A program made the position numbers and the translations under genes. From the NCBI GenBank assembly GCA_947177795.1, contig CAMWVR010000015.1, positions 1 through 34,305 of the forward strand: a DNA stretch of 34,305 nucleotides, read 5' to 3'. This document shows positions 22,918-33,800 of this stretch, one piece after another. The notes beneath the pieces are model-generated. The model was given only the letters and a program-made list of their open reading frames with translations. It did not search any database and was not told where the DNA came from. The stretch comes from an uncultured Clostridia bacterium (GTDB lineage: Bacteria; Bacillota; Clostridia; Christensenellales; UBA3700). Numbering within the stretch: position 1 is the first letter of the stretch; each line of letters starts with the position of its first letter.

Positions 22918-24378
22918 ATGTCAATTATTAAGGTAGAAAATCTTACGTTTGCTTATCCGTCGAGTTATGACAATATATTCGAAAACGTCAACTTCCAGAT
23001 CGACACGGATTGGAAACTCGGCTTTGTGGGCAGAAACGGCAGAGGCAAGACGACTTTTTTGAAGCTTTTGCAAGGTAAATTCGAATACAGCGGAAAAATC
23101 GTCAAGTCCGTTGAGTTTGATTATTTTCCTTATCCCGTACGAGATAAAAGCCTGTTGACGGAAGAGGTTTTGCGCGAAGTCTGTCCGACGGCAGAAGAGT
23201 GGCAGCTCATGCGAGAGCTTTCGTATCTTGACGTCGATTACGACTGCTTGTATAGACCGTTTAATACTTTGTCCAATGGAGAGCAGACCAAGGTTTTGCT
23301 TGCAGCATTATTTCTTAACGAAGGGCATTTCTTGCTGATAGACGAGCCTACAAATCATTTAGACACGCAGGCGAGAGAATTGCTCTCGGCATATTTGCGA
23401 AAGAAAAAAAGCTTTATATTGGTATCTCACGACAGGTATTTCTTAGACGGGTGCGTCGATCATATTCTTTCGCTGAATCGCTCAAACATAGAAGTGCAGA
23501 GCGGCAACTTTTCTTCGTTTATGACGAATTTTGAGAGACAGCAAGAATTTGAGCGCAGGCAGAATGATAGATTGCAAAACGATATCAAGCGTTTGCAAGT
23601 GACGGCAAAGCGTACTGCAAATTGGGCGGACGCCGTAGAGGCGTCAAAGATCGGAGCGGCAGACAAAGGCTACGTAGGGCACAAGTCTGCAAAGATGATG
23701 AAACGCGCAAAGGTAGTAGAGGCGCGGCAACAAAAAGAGATAGAGCAAAAATCCAATTTGCTTAAAAATACGGAAGTAGAAAGCGCTCTCAAAATTTCAC
23801 CGCTTTTGTATCGCTCGGATCGACTTGCGACCTTTTCTTCGGTTGCGCCTGTGTATGACGGCAAAGCCGTCTGCTCGCCGATGACATTTGAAATCAAGCG
23901 TGGCGACAGGATAGCTCTTGAGGGGAAGAACGGAAGCGGAAAAAGCAGTCTGCTAAAATTGCTGTGCGGTCAACGAATAGACCATTGCGGAAAAGTGGAA
24001 GTAGGCTCTAATCTGATAGTATCTTACGTGCCGCAAGATACCTCTCATTTGCAAGGAAGGCTTGCGGATTTTGCCGTATCGCATAGGATAGACGAAAGGT
24101 TGTTCAAAGCCATACTTCAAAAAATGGGCTTCGACCACACTCAGTTTGAGAAGGATATGTCAGACTTTTCGGACGGGCAAAAGAAAAAGACCTTGATTGC
24201 AAGAAGTCTTTGCGAGCAGGCGCATTTATACGTCTGGGACGAGCCGTTGAACTTCATTGATATTTATTCGCGTATTCAGATAGAAAAATTGCTTGAAGAG
24301 TTTAGACCTACGATGATATTTGTCGAGCATGACAAGGCTTTTCAAGACAAGATCGCAACAAGCGTAATTCATATTTAA
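22918..24378 (+). CDS. ABC-F ribosomal protection protein (Lsa/CplR-like)
   Basis: This 486-residue cytoplasmic protein has two ATP-binding domains and no membrane segment. Walker A is GRNGRGKT (38-45) and GKNGSGKS; signatures are LSNGEQ (118-123) and FSDGQ; Walker B is FLLIDEP (138-144) and LYVWDEP. The basic linker between domains (about 195-275) is the arm that reaches the peptidyl-transferase centre in resistance-type ABC-F proteins. The opening segment FAYPSSYDNIFENVNFQIDTDWKLGF matches the Lsa/CplR/Vml branch, which protects ribosomes from lincosamides, streptogramin A and pleuromutilins. AAGGAGGTG precedes the ATG. An attenuator leader suggests drug-induced expression. Its 3' end overlaps the convergent DUF3795 gene by four bases. 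Confidence 0.9.
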   Translation: MSIIKVENLTFAYPSSYDNIFENVNFQIDTDWKLGFVGRNGRGKTTFLKLLQGKFEYSGKIVKSVEFDYFPYPVRDKSLLTEEVLREVCPTAEEWQLMRELSYLDVDYDCLYRPFNTLSNGEQTKVLLAALFLNEGHFLLIDEPTNHLDTQARELLSAYLRKKKSFILVSHDRYFLDGCVDHILSLNRSNIEVQSGNFSSFMTNFERQQEFERRQNDRLQNDIKRLQVTAKRTANWADAVEASKIGAADKGYVGHKSAKMMKRAKVVEARQQKEIEQKSNLLKNTEVESALKISPLLYRSDRLATFSSVAPVYDGKAVCSPMTFEIKRGDRIALEGKNGSGKSSLLKLLCGQRIDHCGKVEVGSNLIVSYVPQDTSHLQGRLADFAVSHRIDERLFKAILQKMGFDHTQFEKDMSDFSDGQKKKTLIARSLCEQAHLYVWDEPLNFIDIYSRIQIEKLLEEFRPTMIFVEHDKAFQDKIATSVIHI

Positions 24379-24863
24379 TTTTTAGTCTTGGAATAAGATA
24401 AGTAGTGCGAATGAGCAATAGTTTCTACGTAATATTGCTCAACGCCTACATCTCTTATTTTTTTATTACCGACAAGCCAATCTTCAAAAACGATATCGTT
24501 AAAAATGTCTTTTGTTTTATTGCAAGGAAATTCGCTACATTCTCCGCAGAAGTCAACGCCGTGAGATTGTGCGCATTCTAAAATAAAGCAATTTTTGATA
24601 CAATATTTGCCGTGTTCGCCATTTCTGCAACCACAACAAGAAGCATTTGATTTGCTGTTCAATTTTTCTAAAAACTTTTTCTCTTCGCGTATTGATTTTT
24701 TTAAATTTTTAGGTAAAATTGTATTTTCAAAATCACAATAACCTATATGATAATTTAATAAATTGTTCGCCGTTTTTGCAATAATACCGTCCTTTTTTAC
24801 TGCGCAAGTATAACAACATAGAGCGCAAGGTGCAATGGCTTCAAGTATATCTTTTTTCTCCAT
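24375..24863 (-). CDS. DUF3795 cysteine-rich protein
   Basis: The 162-residue protein has the DUF3795 cysteine pattern: APCALCCYTCAV at the N-terminus, a central CCGCRNGEHGKYCIKNC cluster and CGECSEFPC. This suggests metal or iron-sulfur binding. No function is established. I start at ATGGAGAAAAAAG (24863); the longer frame from 24878 overlaps the upstream stop. No Shine-Dalgarno sequence is present, so it is translated by re-initiation from the PII-like gene ending 12 bases upstream, or from a local TATAAT-like promoter as a leaderless mRNA. Confidence 0.8.
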   Translation of the reverse strand: MEKKDILEAIAPCALCCYTCAVKKDGIIAKTANNLLNYHIGYCDFENTILPKNLKKSIREEKKFLEKLNSKSNASCCGCRNGEHGKYCIKNCFILECAQSHGVDFCGECSEFPCNKTKDIFNDIVFEDWLVGNKKIRDVGVEQYYVETIAHSHYLSYSKTKN

Positions 24864-24874
24864 TATATTATATT

Positions 24875-25264
24875 TCAAGATTTCTTATCTTTATTTTCTT
24901 CTTGTTGTTTTTCAGGTTCTGCCTTTTCGTCGGATTTGGCAGGGGGAGGGGTAGTCGGAGCCGAGATACCTACCACGTCGTCCACGGGGAGAGAAAAGGC
25001 GATGCCTTTACCTTCGCTTTTTAGACCTGCGTTGCGGTAAATTGCGTGGAGCACGTTGTCTTTGATTTCTGCGGGTACCAATATCATGACGATATCTTTG
25101 TCGGGTTGAATTGCGATATGGAAGTACTGTTCCGCCTCTTTGTTGGCAGTGCCGCGGGCGTGAATAACCGTGCCGCCGCGCGCGCCTTCTTCTTTTGCCG
25201 CATCCATAACGAGTTCTGAAAATCCTGAGTCCACTATACACAAAATCATTTCGTAATTATTCAT
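24875..25264 (-). CDS. PII-like signalling protein (second of two)
   Basis: The 129-residue protein has the ferredoxin-like PII fold in residues 1-95: EMILCIVDSGFSELVMDAAKEEGARGGTVIHARGT at the start (the GGTVIHARG segment is typical of this group) and DIVMILVPAEIKDNVLHAIYRNAG. It lacks the Tyr-containing T-loop of classical GlnB. Residues 98-129 form a Pro/Glu/Lys-rich tail. AAAGGAG precedes its ATG, which overlaps the stop of the previous PII-like gene by one base. It is translationally coupled within the DUF1538 operon, so it probably senses a small molecule and gates that membrane protein (inference). Confidence 0.85.
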   Translation of the reverse strand: MNNYEMILCIVDSGFSELVMDAAKEEGARGGTVIHARGTANKEAEQYFHIAIQPDKDIVMILVPAEIKDNVLHAIYRNAGLKSEGKGIAFSLPVDDVVGISAPTTPPPAKSDEKAEPEKQQEENKDKKS

Positions 25265-25719
25265 TATTTACTCTCCTTTACCGTCATTCTGTTGTTGCTC
25301 AAAAATCCGTAGATAAGCGTGCCTATCACGCTTGTAAGAGGTATCGTGCAAGCGACGCCCTTGCCGTCTCTTATTGTTTGGAATTTATGTTCGAGCGTAC
25401 TCATTGCGTCGGGTATCTTATTTTCTTGAATTACGCTCAAGATGACGACTTTTTCGCTGTCCAACAAGCCGAGAAGTCCAAGCATTTTTGCATTTGCCGT
25501 GCCTTCTGCAAGCACGACCATTTGCATATTTACGTCAAAGGACTGAATAAGGTCGGTGTAGTACTCGGCTTTTTTTCTTGCGACTATCGTGACAAGAAGT
25601 TTGAGCTTGTTGGATTTGACGGTATTCGACGCAGTTGGTTTTGCCTTTTGCGCAGAATGCTGTTTGGATTCTTTTTTAGCAGTCGATTCGTGTTCTTTAA
25701 TATGTTTTTTATCAGACAT
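25264..25719 (-). CDS. PII-like signalling protein (first of two)
   Basis: This 151-residue protein begins with about 38 Lys/Ser/Ala-rich disordered residues. A PII-like domain follows: KLKLLVTIVARKKAEYYTDLIQSFDVNMQMVVLAEGTAN and EKVVILSVIQENKIPDAMSTLEHKF. It lacks the GGTxxHARG loop of its partner, so the two are not recent duplicates. A heteromeric sensor is possible. AGGAGAG lies upstream of the ATG, nine bases after the DUF1538 stop. It is an operon partner of DUF1538. Confidence 0.75.
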   Translation of the reverse strand: MSDKKHIKEHESTAKKESKQHSAQKAKPTASNTVKSNKLKLLVTIVARKKAEYYTDLIQSFDVNMQMVVLAEGTANAKMLGLLGLLDSEKVVILSVIQENKIPDAMSTLEHKFQTIRDGKGVACTIPLTSVIGTLIYGFLSNNRMTVKESK

Positions 25720-25728
25720 AAATCTCTC

Positions 25729-27273
25729 CTATTCAAAGTAAATGATCTGCTCGTCGTCTGCGGACAGTATGCGCTTCATTGCAATCTTATCTCTGACTTT
25801 CGCAGACATAATGGCCTTGAAACCAAGCGCCTGAATCGTTATGAGAGGCGTCATTGCGACCATTGCAACCACGCCGAAAGCGTCTGTCAAAATCGAGTCT
25901 GCGCCGCCGTTGACAGAAACGCACGCGCCCACTATCAATGGCAAAATAAAACTCGAAGTCAACGGACCGCTGGCTACGCCGCCCGAGTCAAACGCAATTG
26001 CCGTATATACTCTTGGGACGAAGAATGACAGTCCCAAAGAAATGAGATAACCGGGTATCAAATAATACAAAAGAGAGAAGTGGAAGATCATTCTGATTAT
26101 CGACAGACACAGCGAAACGCCTACTGCCAATGAGAGCGCAATCAACATTTCTATCTTTTTGACTCCGCCGCCCGTGACTTGCTCGACCTGCTTGTTGAGC
26201 ACGTGCACCGCAGGCTCTGCCAAAACGACTACAAAGCCTATTACCAGACCGAATACGGCGAGCACAGGTTGAGAGAAGTTGGCGATTTCCGTACCGAGCT
26301 TGAATCCGATAGGCATAAAGCCTACTTCTACCGCAACCAAGAAAATCACGAGCCCGAAGAACGTATACAATATTCCGATGCCTATTTGCGCAAGTTTTTG
26401 ACGGGGAAGTTTGAGAACCGTAAATTGCAGTACCAAGAAAAACAATACTATGAGAGCCAATGCGCTTATGACGTCTTTGGACGTACTCAAAATGGCGTGA
26501 CCGATCGACGAAAGGCTTTCTTCGACCGTCTCGTAAGAAGCAAGCGCATTCAAGGTGTCTTGAGATATTTCGCCTTTGGAACAAAGCGAAAGTATCATGA
26601 CTGCGATAATAGGACCGATTGAGCAAAGAGCGATGAGTCCAAAGCTGTTTTCGTTGGCGTCTCTTCCGCCGACTGTGGTCGCAATACCAAAACCGAGCGC
26701 CATTATGAATGGAACGGTTATCGGACCCGTCGTCACGCCGCCCGAATCGAAAGAAAGCGAAAGGAAGTTGGTCTTTCCGCATTCGATAAGCAAGGCGCAT
26801 ACTGCGAACAACATCATATAGAAAAACATCAAAAGCATGGAAAGGCTTTTGTGGAATACTATCTTAAGAACGGCAATAATGAGGAATATGCCCACGCCTA
26901 CGCCGACCGTAACTATGAGAACCGTGTCGTTCATAACGTCGCTGACTTGCGATGCAAGCACGGAAAGATCCGGCTCGGCAATCGTGATAAGCACACCCAT
27001 GATAAAGCACACAGATACGAGGACGAGTACCTTTTTGGACTTGGTAAGTCCCGTGCCGACGTGTCCGCCCATTGGCGTCATTGCAAGGTCTGCGCCCAAA
27101 TTAAAAAGACCGATACCCAAGATAAGCATCACTGCGCACACTGCAAAGGTGATTTGCTCTGTTGCAGTCAAAGGCGCAAGGGGGGTAAATGAAATTATAA
27201 GTACGATAATCGCAATCGGCAAAACCGAAATAAGCGATTCTTTAAGTTTGACTAAAAGCGCCTTTACCATCAT
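25729..27273 (-). CDS. DUF1538 polytopic membrane protein with internal duplication
   Basis: The 514-residue protein has about twelve to fourteen membrane segments arranged as two related halves. FDSGGVTTGPITVPFI (175-190) matches FDSGGVASGPLTSSFIL (428-444), and AEPDLSVLASQV (99-110) matches AEPAVHVLNKQV (352-363). Such inverted or tandem duplications are usual in transporters, and FDSGG..GP looks like a substrate- or ion-binding loop. The family (DUF1538) has no proven transport substrate. GGAG lies three bases before the ATG at 27273 and six before the next ATG (27270), which may be the true start. It is first in an operon with two PII-like proteins, pointing to a transporter gated by PII-type signalling. 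Confidence 0.87.
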   Translation of the reverse strand: MMVKALLVKLKESLISVLPIAIIVLIISFTPLAPLTATEQITFAVCAVMLILGIGLFNLGADLAMTPMGGHVGTGLTKSKKVLVLVSVCFIMGVLITIAEPDLSVLASQVSDVMNDTVLIVTVGVGVGIFLIIAVLKIVFHKSLSMLLMFFYMMLFAVCALLIECGKTNFLSLSFDSGGVTTGPITVPFIMALGFGIATTVGGRDANENSFGLIALCSIGPIIAVMILSLCSKGEISQDTLNALASYETVEESLSSIGHAILSTSKDVISALALIVLFFLVLQFTVLKLPRQKLAQIGIGILYTFFGLVIFLVAVEVGFMPIGFKLGTEIANFSQPVLAVFGLVIGFVVVLAEPAVHVLNKQVEQVTGGGVKKIEMLIALSLAVGVSLCLSIIRMIFHFSLLYYLIPGYLISLGLSFFVPRVYTAIAFDSGGVASGPLTSSFILPLIVGACVSVNGGADSILTDAFGVVAMVAMTPLITIQALGFKAIMSAKVRDKIAMKRILSADDEQIIYFE

Positions 27274-27304
27274 TACTCCAATTTTTTCACTTTGCTGTAA
27301 GATA

Positions 27305-27324
27305 ATATTTTGTCTACAAAATAT
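27305..27324 (-). promoter_or_regulatory. 8-4-8 palindrome in the DUF1538 operon leader
   Basis: ATATTTTG-TCTA-CAAAATAT lies between the ATG and a promoter further upstream on the minus strand (TTGCTT, 17 bases, TATAAT around 27330-27365). It may be an operator or an mRNA hairpin. Confidence 0.4.
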
Positions 27325-27449
27325 GCTTAATATATTATATCATAGTTTTAAGCCGTAAGCAACCGTACGATTTTGATTTTCTAAACAAAATTTGCCAGAC
27401 ATTATTGATAATAGCGAGCTGTTATGATAAAATTATAAAGAGGTGGGTT

Positions 27450-27670
27450 ATGTCTTCAAAATTTAATATGACAGAGAACAGAGTTGGCAAAACAATTTGC
27501 GCTTTACGCAAAAATAAAAAGTTGACACAGGCAGAGTTAGGCAAGGCGCTTGGGTATTCCGCAAGAACGTTTCCGATTGGGAGAATGGTTGCACTGAACC
27601 TAATATCAGCGCTATCAAAGCGCTTGTAAAGTTTTTTGAAATTTCTTACGATGAATTTTTTGAAGATTAA
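27450..27670 (+). pseudogene. frameshifted XRE-family regulator
   Basis: AGAGGTGG precedes ATG 27450. The frame reads MSSKFNM, then ICALRKNKKLTQAELGKALGYSART, a clear XRE helix-turn-helix. After ART (about 27570) the annotated frame becomes nonsense and stops at 27629. In the frame shifted by one base the rest of the domain is intact: SDWENGCTEPNISAIKALVK, then FFEISYDEFFED and TAA at 27670. One base has been lost at ACGTTTCCG, where ACGGTTTCC or similar is expected. This is a recent inactivating deletion, a sequencing error, or less likely programmed frameshifting. A promoter TTGATA-17-TAAAAT lies upstream. Confidence 0.75.
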
Positions 27671-27705
27671 AGTATATAAAATATTGCAATTAAAAATATA
27701 AGATA

Positions 27706-28122
27706 CTAATCGAATTTGATTTTTTCCACTTTGAAATCACAGTAATATTCGGCTTGTTCGCAAGTGAATTTCAATACGCAATAATCGGGATCAGTCACGC
27801 CCTTTTTATAAAAGAGGGTATCTCCAAAACGCCATATCATATCTTTTGTAGGTTGGTCTTCGCACACTTGCATAGTGCCGGTGATAGACACGCCTTGATA
27901 TTTAAATCTGCCGCGTTTGTAAAAATATATGCAAGCTTTTGGATTGTCAAGATACTGTTTTACTTTGTTTGACGAGGTATTTGTGGAGAAGTATACGTCT
28001 TTGCCGACGATTTTTCTCGGCGAAAGCATAGCTCTTGCGACAGGATAGCCTTCTTCGTTTACTGAGGCAATTATCGCAGTCTTTTGCTTTGATATAAATT
28101 GGATTACTTCGTTTGAGTTCAT
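27706..28122 (-). CDS. pyridoxamine 5'-phosphate oxidase-like (split-barrel flavin-binding) protein
   Basis: The 138-residue protein has the small PNPOx-like split barrel: KQKTAIIASVNEEGYPVARAML (about 12-33), VYFSTNTSSNKVKQYLDNPKACIYFY (about 43-68) and the GVSITGTMQV strand. Such proteins bind FMN or F420, or act as heme or xenobiotic-handling proteins; the cofactor is not determined. GGAG is six bases before the ATG at 28122; the in-frame GTG at 28134 lies inside that ribosome site and is not the start. It is divergent from the GrpB-GNAT gene. Confidence 0.85.
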   Translation of the reverse strand: MNSNEVIQFISKQKTAIIASVNEEGYPVARAMLSPRKIVGKDVYFSTNTSSNKVKQYLDNPKACIYFYKRGRFKYQGVSITGTMQVCEDQPTKDMIWRFGDTLFYKKGVTDPDYCVLKFTCEQAEYYCDFKVEKIKFD

Positions 28123-28150
28123 AATATTCTCCACATCATTTGTCAGTTAA

Positions 28151-28179
28151 ATTATAATGCTTTGATGTCAAAGTTGCAA
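28151..28179 (-). promoter_or_regulatory. promoter of the PNPOx gene with a palindromic spacer
   Basis: On the minus strand, TTGCAA (28179-28174), 17 bases, TATAAT (28156-28151). The spacer contains CTTTGA-TG-TCAAAG (28160-28173), a perfect palindrome filling the RNA polymerase contact region. Confidence 0.6.
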
Positions 28180-28194
28180 CGTTTTGTAGAGGGG

Positions 28195-28223
28195 TTGAAA
28201 AAATATCCGCGCTCTGATATAAT
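28195..28223 (+). promoter_or_regulatory. promoter of the GrpB-GNAT gene
   Basis: TTGAAA (28195-28200), 17 bases, TATAAT (28218-28223). Confidence 0.75.
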
Positions 28224-28247
28224 CTAACTAAAAAACAAGGGGTCTGT

Positions 28248-29186
28248 ATGCCACAACATATCACCGTCCAAAAATTTAATACTGCGTGGGAAAGGCAATT
28301 CGTCGAGGAAAAAGAATTTATAAAATCTATCTTAAAAGATAACCTCGTCGAAATCTATCATATCGGTTCGACGGCAGTAAAAGGATTGAGCGCAAAGCCA
28401 ATAATAGATATGATGCCTGCAGTTTTCGACTTATCGAAAGTTGATTTAATTGCCAATAAATTTGAGCAAGCGGGATATGAGTATATGGGCGAGTTTGGCA
28501 TAAAAGGCAGGAGATATTTGCGTAAGGGCGGAGACGAAAGAACGCATCAAATACATATCTTTCAAAAAGACGATGCGTCTAATATAAAGAGACATTTAGC
28601 CGTGAGAGATTATTTGCGAGAGCACTTTGACGAAGCGCAACGTTACGGCAAATTAAAAGAAAGTCTTGCTTTGCAATTTCAATATAATATAGAAGGTTAC
28701 TGCGACGGTAAAGAAGAATTTATGCAAAGTCTTGAGCAATCTGCAATAGAGTGGTACGACAATTCAATAAGACTTGGCAATATTTGTGAAATTGACGAAA
28801 TTATGCAGATTTGGAAAAGCGAAAACATCAGAGCGCACAACTTCATTTCGGCAGATTATTGGGAAAGCAATTATTGCGCGGTCAAAACCGCTTTGCCGCA
28901 ATCCGAGATATACGTATACGCCTGTAAGGGAGAAATAATGGGATTTATCGGACTGAACGGCAATTATATCGAAGGTATATTTGTAAAAGCCGATTGCCAA
29001 CGCAAAGGCATCGGTAAGGCTTTGCTAAATAGAGTAAAAGAGACAAGGTCTAATTTGACTTTAAGCGTATATAAGAAAAACTTAAACGCAGTATCGTTTT
29101 ATTTAAAAAACGCTTTTGCCGTCGTAAGCGAAGATATAGACAATAACACCAACGAAATCGAATATACTTTACGTTGGATGAAATAA
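28248..29186 (+). CDS. GrpB (UPF0157) - GNAT acetyltransferase fusion
   Basis: The 312-residue protein joins two domains. Residues 1-170 are GrpB/UPF0157, a nucleotidyltransferase-fold domain with HIGSTAVKGLSAKPIIDMM (39-57) and the THQIHIFQKDD strand. Residues 175-312 are a GNAT N-acetyltransferase, with the acetyl-CoA loop QRKGIGKALLNRV and the LSVYKKNLNAVSFYLKNAF segment. Each domain usually occurs alone or with other partners. The natural substrate of GrpB is unknown; the GNAT part suggests acylation of a small molecule or protein. AAGGGG precedes the ATG. The next gene follows on the same strand after 26 bases. Confidence 0.88.
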   Translation: MPQHITVQKFNTAWERQFVEEKEFIKSILKDNLVEIYHIGSTAVKGLSAKPIIDMMPAVFDLSKVDLIANKFEQAGYEYMGEFGIKGRRYLRKGGDERTHQIHIFQKDDASNIKRHLAVRDYLREHFDEAQRYGKLKESLALQFQYNIEGYCDGKEEFMQSLEQSAIEWYDNSIRLGNICEIDEIMQIWKSENIRAHNFISADYWESNYCAVKTALPQSEIYVYACKGEIMGFIGLNGNYIEGIFVKADCQRKGIGKALLNRVKETRSNLTLSVYKKNLNAVSFYLKNAFAVVSEDIDNNTNEIEYTLRWMK

Positions 29187-29212
29187 CGACAATAATATTG
29201 GAGGTTATGAGA

Positions 29213-30232
29213 ATGATGTCGACAAGATTTTTAACGAATGAAGAGCGAAAAGTTGTTTTAAGATTTGCATTATCAGTTGGAGACAAAATGTCTACGCTTA
29301 TATTTGACTGGTCTGACAATGACGGCGAGATTATGAAAAAACAAAAGGATTTGCTATTGGCTGATACCGCTGAACTAGAAAAATTAAAAGAGAAAAAACA
29401 AGATTTTCTGTCAAGAAATAATGATAAAAAGCAGGATTCAATTGACGAATTACAATATCTGGATAGAATGATTTCTATATATGAAAACAGAATTAAATTA
29501 AGCAAAGAATATATAGGAAATTTAAAAAATAAAAAGCCGTTGCCTCAAAAGTATTTAGATTTTTGCAAATCTTTTAATTTTGGTGGAAATGTAAGTCATT
29601 ATGAATTTGATTTGACTCAAGACAGAAAAGATTTTCTTGCAAAAGAAGGAGCGCTTGGAGACTATGGCAATTTGGCGTTTGGCGTGGAGCCTAAAATAGC
29701 AAGAGAGCAAAACAGCAGTATCGTATTTGAAGATATAGACGTGTATTGCAATGGCAAGCAGATAACTATGTCTATTACTCACGAAGATAGTATGGAAGTG
29801 GAATTTGACAGCGCGCTTGAAAAGAAGTTCCTTGATTTTGAGAATGAAAGAGACAGAAATGCCAAGATACTGCTTACGTTGAGAAGAAGTTGTTGTCCTC
29901 AAGATTTGACTGATAAGAGAATGACGGTGAATGTAGACGAGGGCAAGTTGAGACTTGAGATTGAAGACGGCAGAAAAGTGACGTTTGATTTTTCGGATTG
30001 CAAGCGCATAATCTATTTTGACGCTATTGACGGCAAACAAAACTTCGATTTTGTCAACGGTAACGAATATATTTTGGAAGAGATAGATTTATGTCAAGAT
30101 GTAGAGGGAAATTTCGGAGAATATATAGATTTTGATCACAGCGAAATGAGTTTGATTTTAAGGACGGACAATCAAGAATTTTGCCGCGTTGAAGTTTTGG
30201 CAGATAAGATTTTTGTCGACGTAGAACAGTAA
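29213..30232 (+). CDS. uncharacterised protein with N-terminal coiled coil
   Basis: I do not recognise this protein of about 339 residues. Residues about 35-100 are Lys/Glu/Leu-rich with heptad-like spacing (AELEKLKEKKQDFLSR, DRMISIYENRIKLSKEYIGNLKNKK), probably a coiled coil. The rest is beta-rich and acidic (HYEFDLTQDRKDFL, VFEDIDVYCNGKQITMSI, EDGRKVTFDFSDCKRIIYFD). No signal peptide or membrane segment is present. GGAGG sits eight bases before ATG 29213, the best-spaced start; 29207 and 29216 are alternatives. It follows the GrpB-GNAT gene and is probably in the same transcript. Confidence 0.75.
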   Translation: MMSTRFLTNEERKVVLRFALSVGDKMSTLIFDWSDNDGEIMKKQKDLLLADTAELEKLKEKKQDFLSRNNDKKQDSIDELQYLDRMISIYENRIKLSKEYIGNLKNKKPLPQKYLDFCKSFNFGGNVSHYEFDLTQDRKDFLAKEGALGDYGNLAFGVEPKIAREQNSSIVFEDIDVYCNGKQITMSITHEDSMEVEFDSALEKKFLDFENERDRNAKILLTLRRSCCPQDLTDKRMTVNVDEGKLRLEIEDGRKVTFDFSDCKRIIYFDAIDGKQNFDFVNGNEYILEEIDLCQDVEGNFGEYIDFDHSEMSLILRTDNQEFCRVEVLADKIFVDVEQ

Positions 30233-30302
30233 ATACGTCATTTGTCGATAAATATTTAAGACTAAAAGTAATAATGTTGTTGACATTATATGGATTTTTG
30301 TA

Positions 30303-33414
<3,112 letters not shown>

Positions 33415-33420
33415 TAATAA

Positions 33421-33446
33421 AAAACGCCGATTAACGTCGGCGTTTT
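33421..33446 (+). terminator. terminator of the GH2 gene
   Basis: AAAACGCCGA and TCGGCGTTTT are perfect ten-base arms around TTAACG, ending in TTTTT. Confidence 0.9.
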
Positions 33447-33496
33447 TAAATGGGTAAATTAAGAATTATAAAAGCAAGTCTTAAAAGGCAGGGAAT

Positions 33497-33647
33497 ATGA
33501 TCGACTTTATTGGATTTTGCAGAAGGATATATAAAAGAGCAAAACAAAAAGTCGATTAGCGTTTATCTGGGCGAATTCAAATATTACTTTGAATCTTATT
33601 CGTTTTATGAAAACTCGGATACAAAGAATATCAACCTAGATATTTGA
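33497..33647 (+). pseudogene. small ORF with an early frameshift
   Basis: GGCAGGGA precedes ATG 33497, but that frame stops after 20 codons. Removing one base right after the ATG (A33500) opens a 49-residue frame, STLLDFAEGYIKEQNKK then SISVYLGEFKYYFESYSFYE, with TGA at 33645-33647. It has a protein-like composition. A terminator lies downstream at 33704-33732. It may be a degraded small gene or a sequence error. No family is recognised. Confidence 0.35.
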
Positions 33648-33703
33648 TAAAATATTTGCAATAAAATATAGGACGCTTAACAGTGTATTTCATAGGGATT
33701 AAA

Positions 33704-33732
33704 CAAGGATGATAATCAGTCCTTGCTTTTTT
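33704..33732 (+). terminator. terminator upstream of the DUF3788 gene
   Basis: CAAGGA and TCCTTG arms with an inner TGA/TCA extension are followed by CTTTTTT. It ends whatever is transcribed from 33450-33700. Confidence 0.7.
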
Positions 33733-33751
33733 AGTATGGTTATGCTATAAT
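33723..33751 (+). promoter_or_regulatory. promoter of the DUF3788 gene
   Basis: TTGCTT (33723-33728), 17 bases, TATAAT (33746-33751). The -35 box overlaps the T-run of the preceding terminator. Confidence 0.6.
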
Positions 33752-33800
33752 GAAACTACTATAAACAGTAATTTAGCAGAATGATCGGAGAGAGAGTTAT

